A stretch of DNA of 64,000 nt from Prevotella sp. ne3005 (GTDB lineage Bacteria > Bacteroidota > Bacteroidia > Bacteroidales > Bacteroidaceae): the NCBI RefSeq assembly GCF_900110085.1, contig NZ_FOCK01000003.1:248001-312000 (forward strand), read 5' to 3'. Shown piece after piece: positions 9,901 through 17,631 of this stretch. Numbering within the stretch: the stretch's first letter is position 1; every line of letters starts with the position of its first letter. Under the pieces are notes generated by a model. That model was not told the origin of the DNA, ran no database searches, and worked only from the letters and a program-made list of their open reading frames with translations. The position numbers were made by a program, and so were the translations under genes.

Positions 9901-10642
9901 CAGGATTTACACCATTAGTCGCTGGAGGAGAAATGTGCCTCTCGATTATATCAATGCATTTAAGAAAGCTACTTCTCCTGACAAGTGCAAGGATTCTGCT
10001 TTCTTCAAGTATGCATTTAGCCAAGGTGTGATCAATGATAGCAGGGCCAATCTGACAGCTGATGCCCTGGATAACTTCGCTTTCCATAAAAAGGCGCTCA
10101 TACGAATGATAGCCCTGAACCTTGTTGAGGGTTTGGGCATGAAATCGCAGGTGCTAAAGCCTTCGAGCGACGATGCTCTGGAAAATTCAGACACATGGGA
10201 AGGATATGTGGAAAGTCTGGAGTTTACCATGCCCATGAAGACAACTGGCAGCTTACTCGATGCATTGGGACAGGCTTTCAGCATCGACAACCTGAAGCTG
10301 GCTACGCCTTTCAAGGAATACGCTACATGGGGCAATGCCAAGGCCGGTCAGATACTGTTTGGTACAGGCACGACACTCTATATGAATTCCAACGGTGGCA
10401 TTAGCCCAATCGATGCCAGCGATAATCAGGGTAAGCTCTCGAAAGCCTTGCTCAAAGAGCAGGATGAGGGTGCATACGATTCACTGAATAGTCAGATACA
10501 GAAGGCTCTAAAGGGTCTTGACTCCAATGTCATTGTCAACAATAATCAGGTGCAACAGCACGTGGCCAACGATGAGGATCAGGAGGACCCAAATAATAAT
10601 AACAATAACAACAATAGCAATGTGAATTTAGTGATTGTATAA
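6965..10642 (+). CDS. vgrG: VgrG (TssI) type VI secretion spike with long C-terminal extension
   Basis: 1225 residues, about twice the usual Bacteroidetes VgrG. N-terminal gp27-like region with the typical LVQYNESFYDLLIRTCNRWGE near residues 200-220; OB-fold from about 485 (AVVVDVDDPIKRNRVRVKYP); then a gp5-like beta-helix repeat about 660-720 (SVNAFTGISINAPNGNIS and SIEAGNNLTLTSG). From about 720 to 1205 follows a mostly helical, Lys-rich extension that I do not recognise, then an Asn-run tail. The extension could be a cargo/effector domain or a binding platform for the next gene products. First gene of a six-gene operon (next gene 19 bp downstream). No sheath or baseplate genes are in the window. 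VgrG identity is well supported; the role of the extension is unknown. Confidence 0.88.
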   Translation: MAKLKLSIGDISVSTERETAVITFSSEKTEERDYTICMVDFSFKKKMYQPTEVLADLQISMATGLTSDWKALDRKTIEQTFKHKKVSLEVVSHDFYDGNDERSDQAIDIVGNDYYVQEVRACYMATSIIVKLKIYSLDKLLTLSKYSRSWTAKRLSEHILGSELPNFRLPYNHDEHVVCDASKMKHLLKDHQEHIFPYLVQYNESFYDLLIRTCNRWGEFVFWEDGKLNIGYDADKAKAKDISGYRSITFHDYTPTKPISDTYVPEAPYDNNVLNSTVKKDSAAKVFATIKNMADLEAGADYYWLAKVGQVLTNNKSILNFMFDTAVNDLITWAQQEALVSQYNDKLNDDYFKKKKEHVSMLDEQYKDDKKTLNLFSEAKPIVGAKEYAAILTGEMIAEQNTIDIDYDTTWPGLKLGNLIKVNNEEYIVVEISSHIHENLEYKYNASTETVNKISTKSLVFQVTAIAKEGDTFYPTMIPSGHIRTSGPQVAVVVDVDDPIKRNRVRVKYPWQLTSVNPAYEEIVASNLKDHDVSDATPWLIYASANGPAGAGVHGRHYLAEKVLVNYANNNVERPYVVGAVSTATPKAVKIGSAVLQAPNGEYIKVHEGTGKGATAFMANFTPGLSLANGFVDMPDLFGDSEMSKCFEGGVDLGDRYGIWKISGSTDKRAINISSPWGTVSVNAFTGISINAPNGNISIKGKNVSIEAGNNLTLTSGTNIRNKYISSYGDGATFNILSFMYDVGEMAAKKLASMVESVIDLSLIRSLIEVYWRPQEGALCVQSNRYLKMGAGGAMPGYPDAAYRNPKKKAQEAIEKSGVLEMGPAIVEILGKVPLIVDKMLVRYKENYAACVSKKDEFDDAIKNLVNYSNSAKYASICKQYDDLKNKFWDPKTTEIAEADLGFTEACKADSINDINELALSLAQIDMVFLKKKRKSITAAKEYIIKRRKACKKDIVKKANALLKSIIKLRTESQKLGNDRIYTISRWRRNVPLDYINAFKKATSPDKCKDSAFFKYAFSQGVINDSRANLTADALDNFAFHKKALIRMIALNLVEGLGMKSQVLKPSSDDALENSDTWEGYVESLEFTMPMKTTGSLLDALGQAFSIDNLKLATPFKEYATWGNAKAGQILFGTGTTLYMNSNGGISPIDASDNQGKLSKALLKEQDEGAYDSLNSQIQKALKGLDSNVIVNNNQVQQHVANDEDQEDPNNNNNNNNSNVNLVIV

Positions 10643-10661
10643 CGCATAAATATAATCGATT

Positions 10662-12629
10662 ATGGCAGACTATATATTTGATGATTGGAAAACGATGCTT
10701 GGCGATTTTCAGGACTGCGTACAGAAGGACCTGGAAGAGATTCACAAGCAGAAGACTGAGATACAGCAGATGAAGGCTGACCTTTACAAGGAGATGGAAG
10801 GCTTTAAATATTATCGCGACGAGCGTCGCCTGATTCTCTCTGCACCTGAGGTCATCATCGGAAATGTAGATGAGAGCGGCGACCTGATTGGTTGTACAGG
10901 CAAAATTATCCTCAACGGCCATGAAGTGCAGCTTAACGGTGTGGGCGATACGGGCCACATCGTCAGTCGTGCACCCAGCATCCGTCAGATAGCTGTTGAT
11001 CCTGGCTCTGACGGGATGGAGAATGTGGTTTGCGAGACCTCAGAGGTTGTGACTCAGGCTTGTAACATTGTGCTTGAAAGCAACGATGCCACCGATGCCT
11101 TCTCAACGAATCCTGCATCGGCAGGCAGGGGCGGCATCCGTATTCATGCCGATAACAGTATGCAACTGGAGGCTGCCGTATCCAGTGAGCAGCGCAAAAG
11201 CAGGATTGAGGCGTCTGTCGATGCCCTCACCTCGCAGATCTCAGATCTGGAGCAGATGAAGGCTACACAGAAACAGCAAGTAGACAAGGCATTTGACACG
11301 ATGAAGAAACTTCTGGACAAGGAGGAAAAGCTAGATGATGAAGATGCGATGGTGAGCCGTGTAAACACCTTGGACATTCTCGACATTCACGAACAGGTAC
11401 AGTCTGCATTACCGATGCTTTGTGAGGCTACGATGGCCTATGTAAACACCATATCACAGTTGGCTGAAGCCAACAGGATGAAGACGGCCTTGGAGACAGA
11501 GAAGGGCACCATTACTGAGGGCGACGACTTCAAGCAGAACACCACAGGTGCCCACATGCAAATCACGGCAGAGAGCATCAGCGTGGCGACGGCCGACGGC
11601 GACGGCAACCTGCACACCAACCAGGAGGCAGGCATCAGCATACGCACACCGAGAATGGGCATCTCAATGATGGACGACAAGGGTGAACTCATTGAGGACA
11701 GTGACTTCTCCGTAAGAACCGAGAATATCAACCTGATGGCCATCAGCTCAGAGAACGAAGGCAAGAACCAGAATGCAACAGGTAATGTAACCATCGTTTC
11801 GAAGAATGTCAATGTCGAGGCTATCGACTATGAGGAGAAGGAGGGTGTATTCCTTGAGAAAGAACTGACTGCCGACAGCAAGGTTAGTATTACTGCCAAG
11901 ACCATAGAGGTGGCCACTACCAATCCCAAGGACATTGAGCGCGACGACGATGGCAACATCACCAAGGGCGAATATACTGCCGAGGGCGACGTCATCTTCA
12001 AGTCGAAGAACTTTACCGTTGAGAGCCTCGACTACGAGGTGGCCGATGGTAATCCGAAGATGAAAGCCCTCACAAAGGATGGTAAAGTCTCCTTCCGCGC
12101 CGAGAGCACAAATGTATTGGCTGCCGATGTTGAAGGAAAGGCTACGGGTAGCATCGCCTTCAATGCCAAGGCCATCAGCGCAAAGTCGATGGATGTTGAT
12201 AAGGAGAGCCTCGCCGACTCAGCACTGGCAGCTGGCAGCACGATGACCCTCGTCTCTGAAAAGATGTATCTGGGCGCCAAGTCAAAAGATGTCAAGAGTA
12301 AGAAGTTGCAGGCCGTCAGCGAGGAGATGGGACTCTTTGCCGACAAGACCTTCGAGGCCCAACAGGGCGACGGAAAGGCCGCAGTACAGCTCGACGGCGG
12401 AAAAGCTGCCCTGGGTGGGGACGAGACGCAGATCTACGGTAAGACCACCATCAACAAGGACACCGAGGTCAAGGGCGAGGTCAAGGCTCCGAAGGGAACC
12501 TTCGACAGTCTGGAAGCTTCGGGAGCCTTCAAGTCGCCAAGTATCAACGATGGTAATGCGGCCGGTGGCGGCGGTGGCGGCGGTAGCCTGAGTACCAAAC
12601 TCTCCACCGAAGACGCACCAAAAGAATAA
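10662..12629 (+). CDS. Spike-associated beta-repeat protein with coiled coil, unknown function
   Basis: 655 residues, no signal peptide. Residues about 1-45 are a charged coiled coil (DLEEIHKQKTEIQQMKADLY); 60-190 resemble VgrG-tail sequence (LILSAPEVIIGNVDESGDLI, KIILNGHEVQLNG); about 185-275 are again helical. From about 280 to 620 short beta repeats recur, such as MQITAESISVATADGDG, VSITAKTIEVATTN and VSFRAESTNVLAADVEG, the pattern of a stacked beta-helix or prism. The C-terminus has seven consecutive Gly and a Ser/Thr-rich tail. Placed between VgrG and the DUF4280 gene, it is probably a structural part or cargo carrier of the spike. I do not know a named family. Confidence 0.7.
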   Translation: MADYIFDDWKTMLGDFQDCVQKDLEEIHKQKTEIQQMKADLYKEMEGFKYYRDERRLILSAPEVIIGNVDESGDLIGCTGKIILNGHEVQLNGVGDTGHIVSRAPSIRQIAVDPGSDGMENVVCETSEVVTQACNIVLESNDATDAFSTNPASAGRGGIRIHADNSMQLEAAVSSEQRKSRIEASVDALTSQISDLEQMKATQKQQVDKAFDTMKKLLDKEEKLDDEDAMVSRVNTLDILDIHEQVQSALPMLCEATMAYVNTISQLAEANRMKTALETEKGTITEGDDFKQNTTGAHMQITAESISVATADGDGNLHTNQEAGISIRTPRMGISMMDDKGELIEDSDFSVRTENINLMAISSENEGKNQNATGNVTIVSKNVNVEAIDYEEKEGVFLEKELTADSKVSITAKTIEVATTNPKDIERDDDGNITKGEYTAEGDVIFKSKNFTVESLDYEVADGNPKMKALTKDGKVSFRAESTNVLAADVEGKATGSIAFNAKAISAKSMDVDKESLADSALAAGSTMTLVSEKMYLGAKSKDVKSKKLQAVSEEMGLFADKTFEAQQGDGKAAVQLDGGKAALGGDETQIYGKTTINKDTEVKGEVKAPKGTFDSLEASGAFKSPSINDGNAAGGGGGGGSLSTKLSTEDAPKE

Positions 12630-12641
12630 GAACTGAGAAAT

Positions 12642-12668
12642 GAATAGTGAATAACGAATAGTGAATAA
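12642..12668. repeat. Direct repeat in intergenic spacer (13-bp unit, 14-bp period)
   Basis: GAATAGTGAATAA occurs at 12642-12654 and 12656-12668, filling the 48-bp spacer before the next start codon. A related sequence lies between the MFS and LacI genes (about 28107-28140). Seen directly; function unknown. Confidence 0.6.
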
Positions 12669-12677
12669 TTTATAGAT

Positions 12678-13310
12678 ATGAAACGAGCATTAAGCAATCA
12701 ATATGACCAGCTACACGAGAAGCTCACTGGCTACGTGGCTATGCTGAACTTCCGGTTTCTGAATATGTGTATCAAGGCAGAACCAGCCTCACTAATACCC
12801 GTCAAAGTCAATATCGAAGGCTCTCAGAAAAATCTGGAGCAAGTAGCCATGACGGCCAAAAAAGACGACTATCGTTTCTGGATACTGCCAAAATACGACG
12901 AAGACATGAAGGCCATCTGCGAGGGCATTGCCAAGGTGCATCCTGAGTTCAAGCAGAAAGAGCTGACGCTCCAGGTGGAGGGCATCGACGGCGAAGGCAC
13001 CAGTCGCGACGTGCGCTATCTCCAGCTAACCATGCCCGACGTGAACGATAAGTATTACAAAGCCCTGAAAGATGCCATCGACGTATTCTATCAGCAATGC
13101 AAGACACTGATGGAGGCGGCTGCCAACCAGGCTAAGACCGAGATCGCCATCCTGGCTGCAGGAGAACCCAAGGAAGACGTCGATGGCATCAAGAAAGAGA
13201 TCGATAAGTTGATAAAGAAGAGCGAAGAGCGACGCGACCAGCTGCGCGACAAAAAGCAGAAAGAGGTCGAGGAAGCTTACAAGGTATGGCTCGAAAAAGC
13301 GGAATTGTAG
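12678..13310 (+). CDS. Unknown protein of the spike operon, C-terminal coiled coil
   Basis: 210 residues, no signal peptide or membrane segment. An N-terminal globular part (about 1-130) contains LPKYDEDMKAICEGIAKVHPEF and a predicted sheet around VRYLQLTMPDVNDKYY. The last 60 residues are a very charged helix (EIDKLIKKSEERRDQLRDKK). I do not recognise the family. Its position between the beta-repeat protein and the STAS gene, only 2 bp upstream of the latter, suggests a chaperone/adaptor or a target of the partner switch rather than a secreted component, but this is inference. Confidence 0.75.
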   Translation: MKRALSNQYDQLHEKLTGYVAMLNFRFLNMCIKAEPASLIPVKVNIEGSQKNLEQVAMTAKKDDYRFWILPKYDEDMKAICEGIAKVHPEFKQKELTLQVEGIDGEGTSRDVRYLQLTMPDVNDKYYKALKDAIDVFYQQCKTLMEAAANQAKTEIAILAAGEPKEDVDGIKKEIDKLIKKSEERRDQLRDKKQKEVEEAYKVWLEKAEL

Positions 13311-13312
13311 TT

Positions 13313-13777
13313 ATGGATAAAGACTTTAAAGTTGTGAAGAATGGCACGACGCTCGATATTGTGCTGGGCAGCGAACTATCGGCAGCCAATGCCCCTGCAC
13401 TAGCAAAAGAGCTCTCCTGCTATTGCGGTCAAGGCATTGAAAAAGCCGTATTCGATGCCACCGGACTGACATACCTCTCCAGTGCTGGTATCCGAACCTT
13501 TTTCTTTGTCTATCATGAACTGGGCAGTCATATCGAGATCGTCATCGTCAACTGCGTCAAGGAAATCTATAACGTACTAGAACACGTCGGTCTGAACTCA
13601 ATCGTCAAGTTCGAGGAGAGCATCGAGAAAAAAAACCAATACCGCATCGATTATTTAGGCGACATGGGCCTAAGCGAGATAGAGGAACATACGCAACAGC
13701 GCAAGAAAGGTCTCGAAGAATTCTCCGCCAACAATGATGTGGTCTGCTACAATATGAAGCTGGGACAAGAAGACTGA
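13313..13777 (+). CDS. STAS-domain protein (anti-sigma factor antagonist-like)
   Basis: 154 residues. Residues about 1-100 form a STAS domain: LDIVLGSELSAANAPALAKE, then AVFDATGLTYLSSAGIRTFF, where Ser56/Ser57 occupy the regulatory phospho-serine position of SpoIIAA/RsbV proteins (the preceding Asp is replaced by Leu). A 50-residue charged tail follows. The start at 13313 is preferred because it begins 2 bp after the upstream stop; an in-frame ATG at 13286 would overlap the previous gene by 25 bp. The next gene encodes a SpoIIE-type phosphatase, the usual enzyme that dephosphorylates such a serine. No HATPase (RsbW-like) kinase is present in the window. Confidence 0.88.
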   Translation: MDKDFKVVKNGTTLDIVLGSELSAANAPALAKELSCYCGQGIEKAVFDATGLTYLSSAGIRTFFFVYHELGSHIEIVIVNCVKEIYNVLEHVGLNSIVKFEESIEKKNQYRIDYLGDMGLSEIEEHTQQRKKGLEEFSANNDVVCYNMKLGQED

Positions 13778-13798
13778 TCTTTAGACGGAATAATCCTT

Positions 13799-15535
13799 AT
13801 GAAGAAGTATCTGATCCTGCTTTTATCGTGTCTATGCTTTCCAGCTCGGATGGCTGCTCAGACTGATGATAAGGAAGAGCAGTTCTATAATGACTGGTAT
13901 GATCGGATTTCTTATGTCCTGGATAACGTCAGTACCAGGAAAGCCATCGACATGATTGGCGAGATGAGAGACTATGCTGACAGGCACGACAGCAAATACG
14001 GCTTCTTCATGGTGACTTATCTCAGTGCCCATGTTGCTAGGGATATGGGGATGTCTGAGCGCGCAGAAGAACTGATGCTGCAATCCATCGATTACAAGAA
14101 GCGTAATCTCCCCCAGATGAAGCCGAAGATACAAGTCTATTATTTTCTGACTCATATCTACAATGACAGGAATCAAGGGGAGAAAGCTATCCAAGCCTTA
14201 GACAACGCCCTGAAGCATTCTGCATGGAGTAGTGAAGACCGTATAGCGCTGTTGTCATTGAAGTGCGACGCTGTAGCAGGAATAGAGCCCCTTGATACAG
14301 CGAGGTTTATGGATTACTACGGACAGATGCACGACGCTGTCAGAGACAACCATTACAAAGGCGATGTAAACACCAACACAGAGTGCTATCATGCAGAGTT
14401 CACGCACGACTATCAGAGGTTGCTGGACTTGGCTGAGAAACTCACGAATAAAGCTGAAAGGCTGAAGTTCAAGATTTCTGCCTACGACGGATTAGGACGG
14501 AATCAGGAGGCTATCGACTCATTCAGGGTATATAAGACCTGGACAGACAAGCAGTATAATGAGGAAATGCGCAAACTCACAGAGATGAATGCTCTGGAGC
14601 TTGAAGTTGCTCGTGCTGAGAATGAGACGTCGACCCTGCAGCTTCACAATCAGCGGGTGATCCTGGTTGCCATCGTATGCGGACTTCTCCTCATAGCCGT
14701 GTTCCTGTCTGCCTATCTCTATCGGCGCCAGCTTCAGATACGCCAGTTGAAGCAGGCTTACGATCGGTTGGAGGAAGTAACCATACAGAAAGAGCGCATC
14801 GAGTCGGAACTGCGCATCGCCCACGACATTCAGATGAAGATGGTGCCCAATGTCTTCCCGACGCGCCCGGATATCGACATCTATGCCAGCATGATTCCCG
14901 CCAAAGAGATGTGTGGCGACCTCTATGACTTCTTCGTGCGCAACGACCAGCTCTATTTCTGTATCGGCGATGTTACAGGCAAGGGGGTGCCAGCCGCCCT
15001 GTTCATGACGGTGACCAAAAACCTTTTCCGCGCCTATGCCTCCAACGAAAGTACACCGGACTATATTGTATCACAGATGAACCATAATCTGACAGAGGAC
15101 AACAAGAGCCACATGTTCGTCACCCTCTTTGTCGGCATACTTGACCTAACATCCGGCCTGCTGCGTTACTGTAATGCCGGCCACGAAGACCCCATCATCG
15201 TCAATCGGGAAACCCGCCTGCTGCCTATAAACCGCATCTTTCCCGTGGGTGCCGTTGCCGGTACACCCTATCAGACGCAGGCCATCGTCATGGAGCCGCA
15301 GACCACCATCTTCCTCTATACCGACGGGGTAACCGAGGCCATGACTGCCGATAAAAAGATGTTTGGCAGAGAGCAGATCCTCGACGAGATAAACCGTACC
15401 ATCCAGACTGGGCAGGTGGCTCCGAAAGCCTTAATCGAGCGGATGACCGCAGCCGTCCAAGCCTTCGTCGGCGACACTGAACAAAGTGACGACCTTACAA
15501 TGCTGGCAATAAACTATCTGGGACAACGAACATAA
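13799..15535 (+). CDS. Membrane-anchored SpoIIE-type PP2C phosphatase with N-terminal TPR-like sensor
   Basis: 578 residues. Signal peptide (MKKYLILLLSCLCFPARMAA), an exported helical region about 25-280 with TPR-like spacing, one transmembrane helix about 286-308, a short coiled coil, and a cytoplasmic PP2C-like SpoIIE domain from about 345 to the end. Phosphatase motifs are intact: MCGDLYDFF, IGDVTGKGVPAALFM, YCNAGHEDP, FLYTDGVTEAM and SDDLTMLAI. It should dephosphorylate a phospho-serine STAS protein, most likely the neighbouring 13313-13777 product, in response to a signal on the periplasmic side. It lies 21 bp after the STAS gene in the spike operon. Confidence 0.88.
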   Translation: MKKYLILLLSCLCFPARMAAQTDDKEEQFYNDWYDRISYVLDNVSTRKAIDMIGEMRDYADRHDSKYGFFMVTYLSAHVARDMGMSERAEELMLQSIDYKKRNLPQMKPKIQVYYFLTHIYNDRNQGEKAIQALDNALKHSAWSSEDRIALLSLKCDAVAGIEPLDTARFMDYYGQMHDAVRDNHYKGDVNTNTECYHAEFTHDYQRLLDLAEKLTNKAERLKFKISAYDGLGRNQEAIDSFRVYKTWTDKQYNEEMRKLTEMNALELEVARAENETSTLQLHNQRVILVAIVCGLLLIAVFLSAYLYRRQLQIRQLKQAYDRLEEVTIQKERIESELRIAHDIQMKMVPNVFPTRPDIDIYASMIPAKEMCGDLYDFFVRNDQLYFCIGDVTGKGVPAALFMTVTKNLFRAYASNESTPDYIVSQMNHNLTEDNKSHMFVTLFVGILDLTSGLLRYCNAGHEDPIIVNRETRLLPINRIFPVGAVAGTPYQTQAIVMEPQTTIFLYTDGVTEAMTADKKMFGREQILDEINRTIQTGQVAPKALIERMTAAVQAFVGDTEQSDDLTMLAINYLGQRT

Positions 15536-15565
15536 GTTATAAACAATCTATAATTAATTAGTTAT

Positions 15566-15955
15566 ATGGGAAAGTTTGTTACAAACGGGGCAATGCTCCA
15601 ATGTAGTTTTGGCACGACGCCATGTTCTCTGACTGTCGCTGATGCATCGCGACCTCTATGTGGTAATATGTTGATGGCGACGATTCAGGATTATACGCCT
15701 AGTAACATACCTACTTTTGGAATGTGCCAGACCCTCAATAATCCTCAAGTGAGCACAGCTACAAGTGCTGCCATGGGGACATTGACACCACAACCGTGTG
15801 TACCTGCCATTACAGCACCATGGGCACCAGGTAGTGGAATGTTGAAGGTGAAAGGTGTGCCGGCCCTGACTGATAGTTGCACATGTTCGTGTATGTGGTC
15901 TGGCATGATCTCCATCAAAAATCCAGGGAACTCAGCCATAGCAACGGTGAAATAA
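15566..15955 (+). CDS. DUF4280 PAAR-like spike tip protein
   Basis: 129 residues matching the DUF4280 pattern: start MGKFVTNGAMLQCSFGT, repeated Cys residues (TDSCTCSCMW) and a proline/glycine-rich middle (APWAPGSGMLKVKGVPAL). DUF4280 proteins are PAAR-like caps found with VgrG spikes and extracellular contractile systems. As last gene of the operon it would sharpen the VgrG/beta-helix spike. The Cys cluster may bind a metal as in PAAR tips. It converges on the SGNH gene with 10 bp between. Confidence 0.88.
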   Translation: MGKFVTNGAMLQCSFGTTPCSLTVADASRPLCGNMLMATIQDYTPSNIPTFGMCQTLNNPQVSTATSAAMGTLTPQPCVPAITAPWAPGSGMLKVKGVPALTDSCTCSCMWSGMISIKNPGNSAIATVK

Positions 15956-15965
15956 GGAAGGCAGA

Positions 15966-17111
15966 TCAGAAAAACTCTTCGTGGTCATACCGAGGCGTGT
16001 AGCGGATCAGCTTATGTGCTGCCGCCTGTGCCATGGCCTCATAAGCACGCTCGCTGGGATGCAGGTGGTCACCGCTGTCATAACCATCGGCAAATGCCTT
16101 GGGGTTGGTGACGCTGCGCACAGCTGCATCGAAGTCTATGCAGCCGCTGAAGACTGGGGATGTGCGCAACCACTCGTTGAACGCCTGACGCATTTTCTCC
16201 CTATCCTCATTATATGTACGCCAGCCATAGATAGGCAGCAAGGTACCGCTCCACACCTTCAATCCCATGGCTTTGGCTGGCTTCACATAGATGTCCTCCA
16301 CGCCATGCTCCATTTCCTCCACCGTTGGCAGATCACTCCACGGGCGGAAAGGGTTGACATCAGTACCAACAGGATGGATGATGTCATTGATGCCATGCTG
16401 GATGATCACATCTGTAGCACCAGCCACATTCATCTCGATGGGGAAACGTGTGGATCCCTTCAGGCCATAGGCTTGGTAGGTGATGCAGTCGTACTGTCTT
16501 AAGATACGGGTACCACTGACTGCACGGCGAATGATGGCAGCATGAGAGCCAAAAGCCAGTTGTGCCAGATAGTCGGGCCAGGACTGAGCGGTTATGCTGT
16601 CGCCATAGCACACGATGGCATGATTCTCTGCCGAGGTGAGCACGTCAATAGTATTAAGGAAGTAGAACCAGTTGGTATGTCGGGTCAAGTCAAGGGGCAG
16701 CTCATCGGCCTCAGCGAAATCCCCATAGGCATAAAATCCCTTGGACAGTGGGCCTGTGATAAGCGTTCCACTGTTCATCTGTGTGAAATCCGGCAAGTAG
16801 AAACTTACCTCAATGGTGTCACCACGGTTCACGGCATAGTTGATTGCATCACTCTCTACCTCCTTGCCAGGCATGAGGGTGACCTTCGTATCGCCATCAA
16901 ACGTAATGGGCGTATGGTTAACATAAACCTTGGAGAGTACGACTGGTTCCGTTCCTGTCAGGTTGGAGAAACGGAAACGTAACATACTGCCGCTAAAGCA
17001 CATCCTGACGGGATAGCGCAGGGTGAGGTCTTTAGCGTATATGGCCTCTCTACGATTGGTGATGGAGGTGGCATTGCCCCAACAAGCCACCCATTTGTTA
17101 TTGTCTGTCAT
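15966..17111 (-). CDS. SGNH/GDSL-family esterase
   Basis: About 381 residues. The N-terminal ~150 residues form a beta-rich domain; the catalytic half has block I AIVCYGDSITAQSW, block III HGINDIIHP and block V SGDHLHPSERAYEAM with the Asp-x-x-His pair. No signal peptide is visible, so a cytoplasmic deacylase of sugars or oligosaccharides is likely; substrate unknown. An in-frame ATG at 17138 is 7 nt after the -7 box (17146-17153), so it would give an almost leaderless mRNA; 17111 is the next reasonable start and is used here, without certainty. Confidence 0.85.
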   Translation of the reverse strand: MTDNNKWVACWGNATSITNRREAIYAKDLTLRYPVRMCFSGSMLRFRFSNLTGTEPVVLSKVYVNHTPITFDGDTKVTLMPGKEVESDAINYAVNRGDTIEVSFYLPDFTQMNSGTLITGPLSKGFYAYGDFAEADELPLDLTRHTNWFYFLNTIDVLTSAENHAIVCYGDSITAQSWPDYLAQLAFGSHAAIIRRAVSGTRILRQYDCITYQAYGLKGSTRFPIEMNVAGATDVIIQHGINDIIHPVGTDVNPFRPWSDLPTVEEMEHGVEDIYVKPAKAMGLKVWSGTLLPIYGWRTYNEDREKMRQAFNEWLRTSPVFSGCIDFDAAVRSVTNPKAFADGYDSGDHLHPSERAYEAMAQAAAHKLIRYTPRYDHEEFF

Positions 17112-17145
17112 ATCGTTGTTGCTTAAAGTCATTGTCATAACGCTG

Positions 17146-17177
17146 CAAAGATACGACTAAGTAATCAAACAGCCAAA
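17146..17177 (-). promoter_or_regulatory. Promoter of the SGNH esterase gene
   Basis: Minus strand TTTG (17177-17174), 20-nt spacer, TATCTTTG (17153-17146). The first ATG is only 7 nt beyond the -7 box, which bears on the start choice. Confidence 0.7.
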
Positions 17178-17242
17178 TAAAAACCGGATTATTATTTATT
17201 ACCCGTGAATTAAAACAACCTCTGACATATCCAAAGCATTTA

Positions 17243-17279
17243 TTCCCACGGTGGGAACATTTTATTCCCACGGTGGGAA
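17243..17279. repeat. Two tandem dyads TTCCCAC-G-GTGGGAA, 22-bp period
   Basis: The inverted repeat TTCCCACGGTGGGAA occurs at 17243-17257 and 17265-17279. The 22-bp period puts both copies on the same DNA face. It lies about 100 bp upstream of the SGNH gene. It could be a dimeric protein site or one copy of a dispersed repeat. Confidence 0.65.
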
Positions 17280-17285
17280 CTGTAG

Positions 17286-17341
17286 GAAAGTCGTAAGCAA
17301 AGTGTCAGCATCCCCGTAGCGGACGCTGAGAAAGTCGTAAG
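17286..17341. repeat. Direct repeat GAAAGTCGTAAG
   Basis: The 12-mer occurs at 17286-17297 and 17330-17341 around GC-rich sequence, within the 490-bp gene-free gap 17139-17631. Confidence 0.5.
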
Positions 17342-17385
17342 GGGACGTTGGCTTGTCTGGAAATATTCGTTTTTTTTTTCAAAAC

Positions 17386-17606
17386 CCCCTCCATCCCTCC
17401 CGTCAATGGCCCGGAAGCCCTTTATATAAAGGATTCTTTGATTTTCATCCCTCCCTTGATCCCTCCCGTCATCTCTCCCATATCCCTCCCATCTGCTCTC
17501 CTCACACAGGAGAGTCATGGGAGGGTTATGGGAGGGATGAAAAAAATCCCTCCCGTGCTGAAACCCCTTTGTACAAAGGCATTCCGAAAGACTTAGGGAG
17601 GGATGA
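17386..17606. repeat. GGGAGGG/CCCTCCC-rich palindromic intergenic element
   Basis: This stretch holds at least eight CCCTCCC or GGGAGGG blocks. A long imperfect hairpin has arms 17470-17502 and 17508-17539 around a 5-nt loop. Flanking it are two related segments, each a CCCTCCCGT block followed by a small palindrome of the type CCTTT-n-AAAGG (17418-17432 and 17564-17579). Together this looks like a non-coding repetitive element (MITE- or REP-like). The remainder of the gap contains only the dyads, the SGNH promoter and a T-run; no gene is supported. Confidence 0.55.
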
Positions 17607-17631
17607 GGGATTATTGTAACAATCCAATTAT

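Noticed and set aside
6965..15955. Prophage tail module
   Set aside because: No tail sheath, tube, tape-measure, lysis or integrase genes nearby; DUF4280 and VgrG with two Hcp genes fit a secretion spike better.
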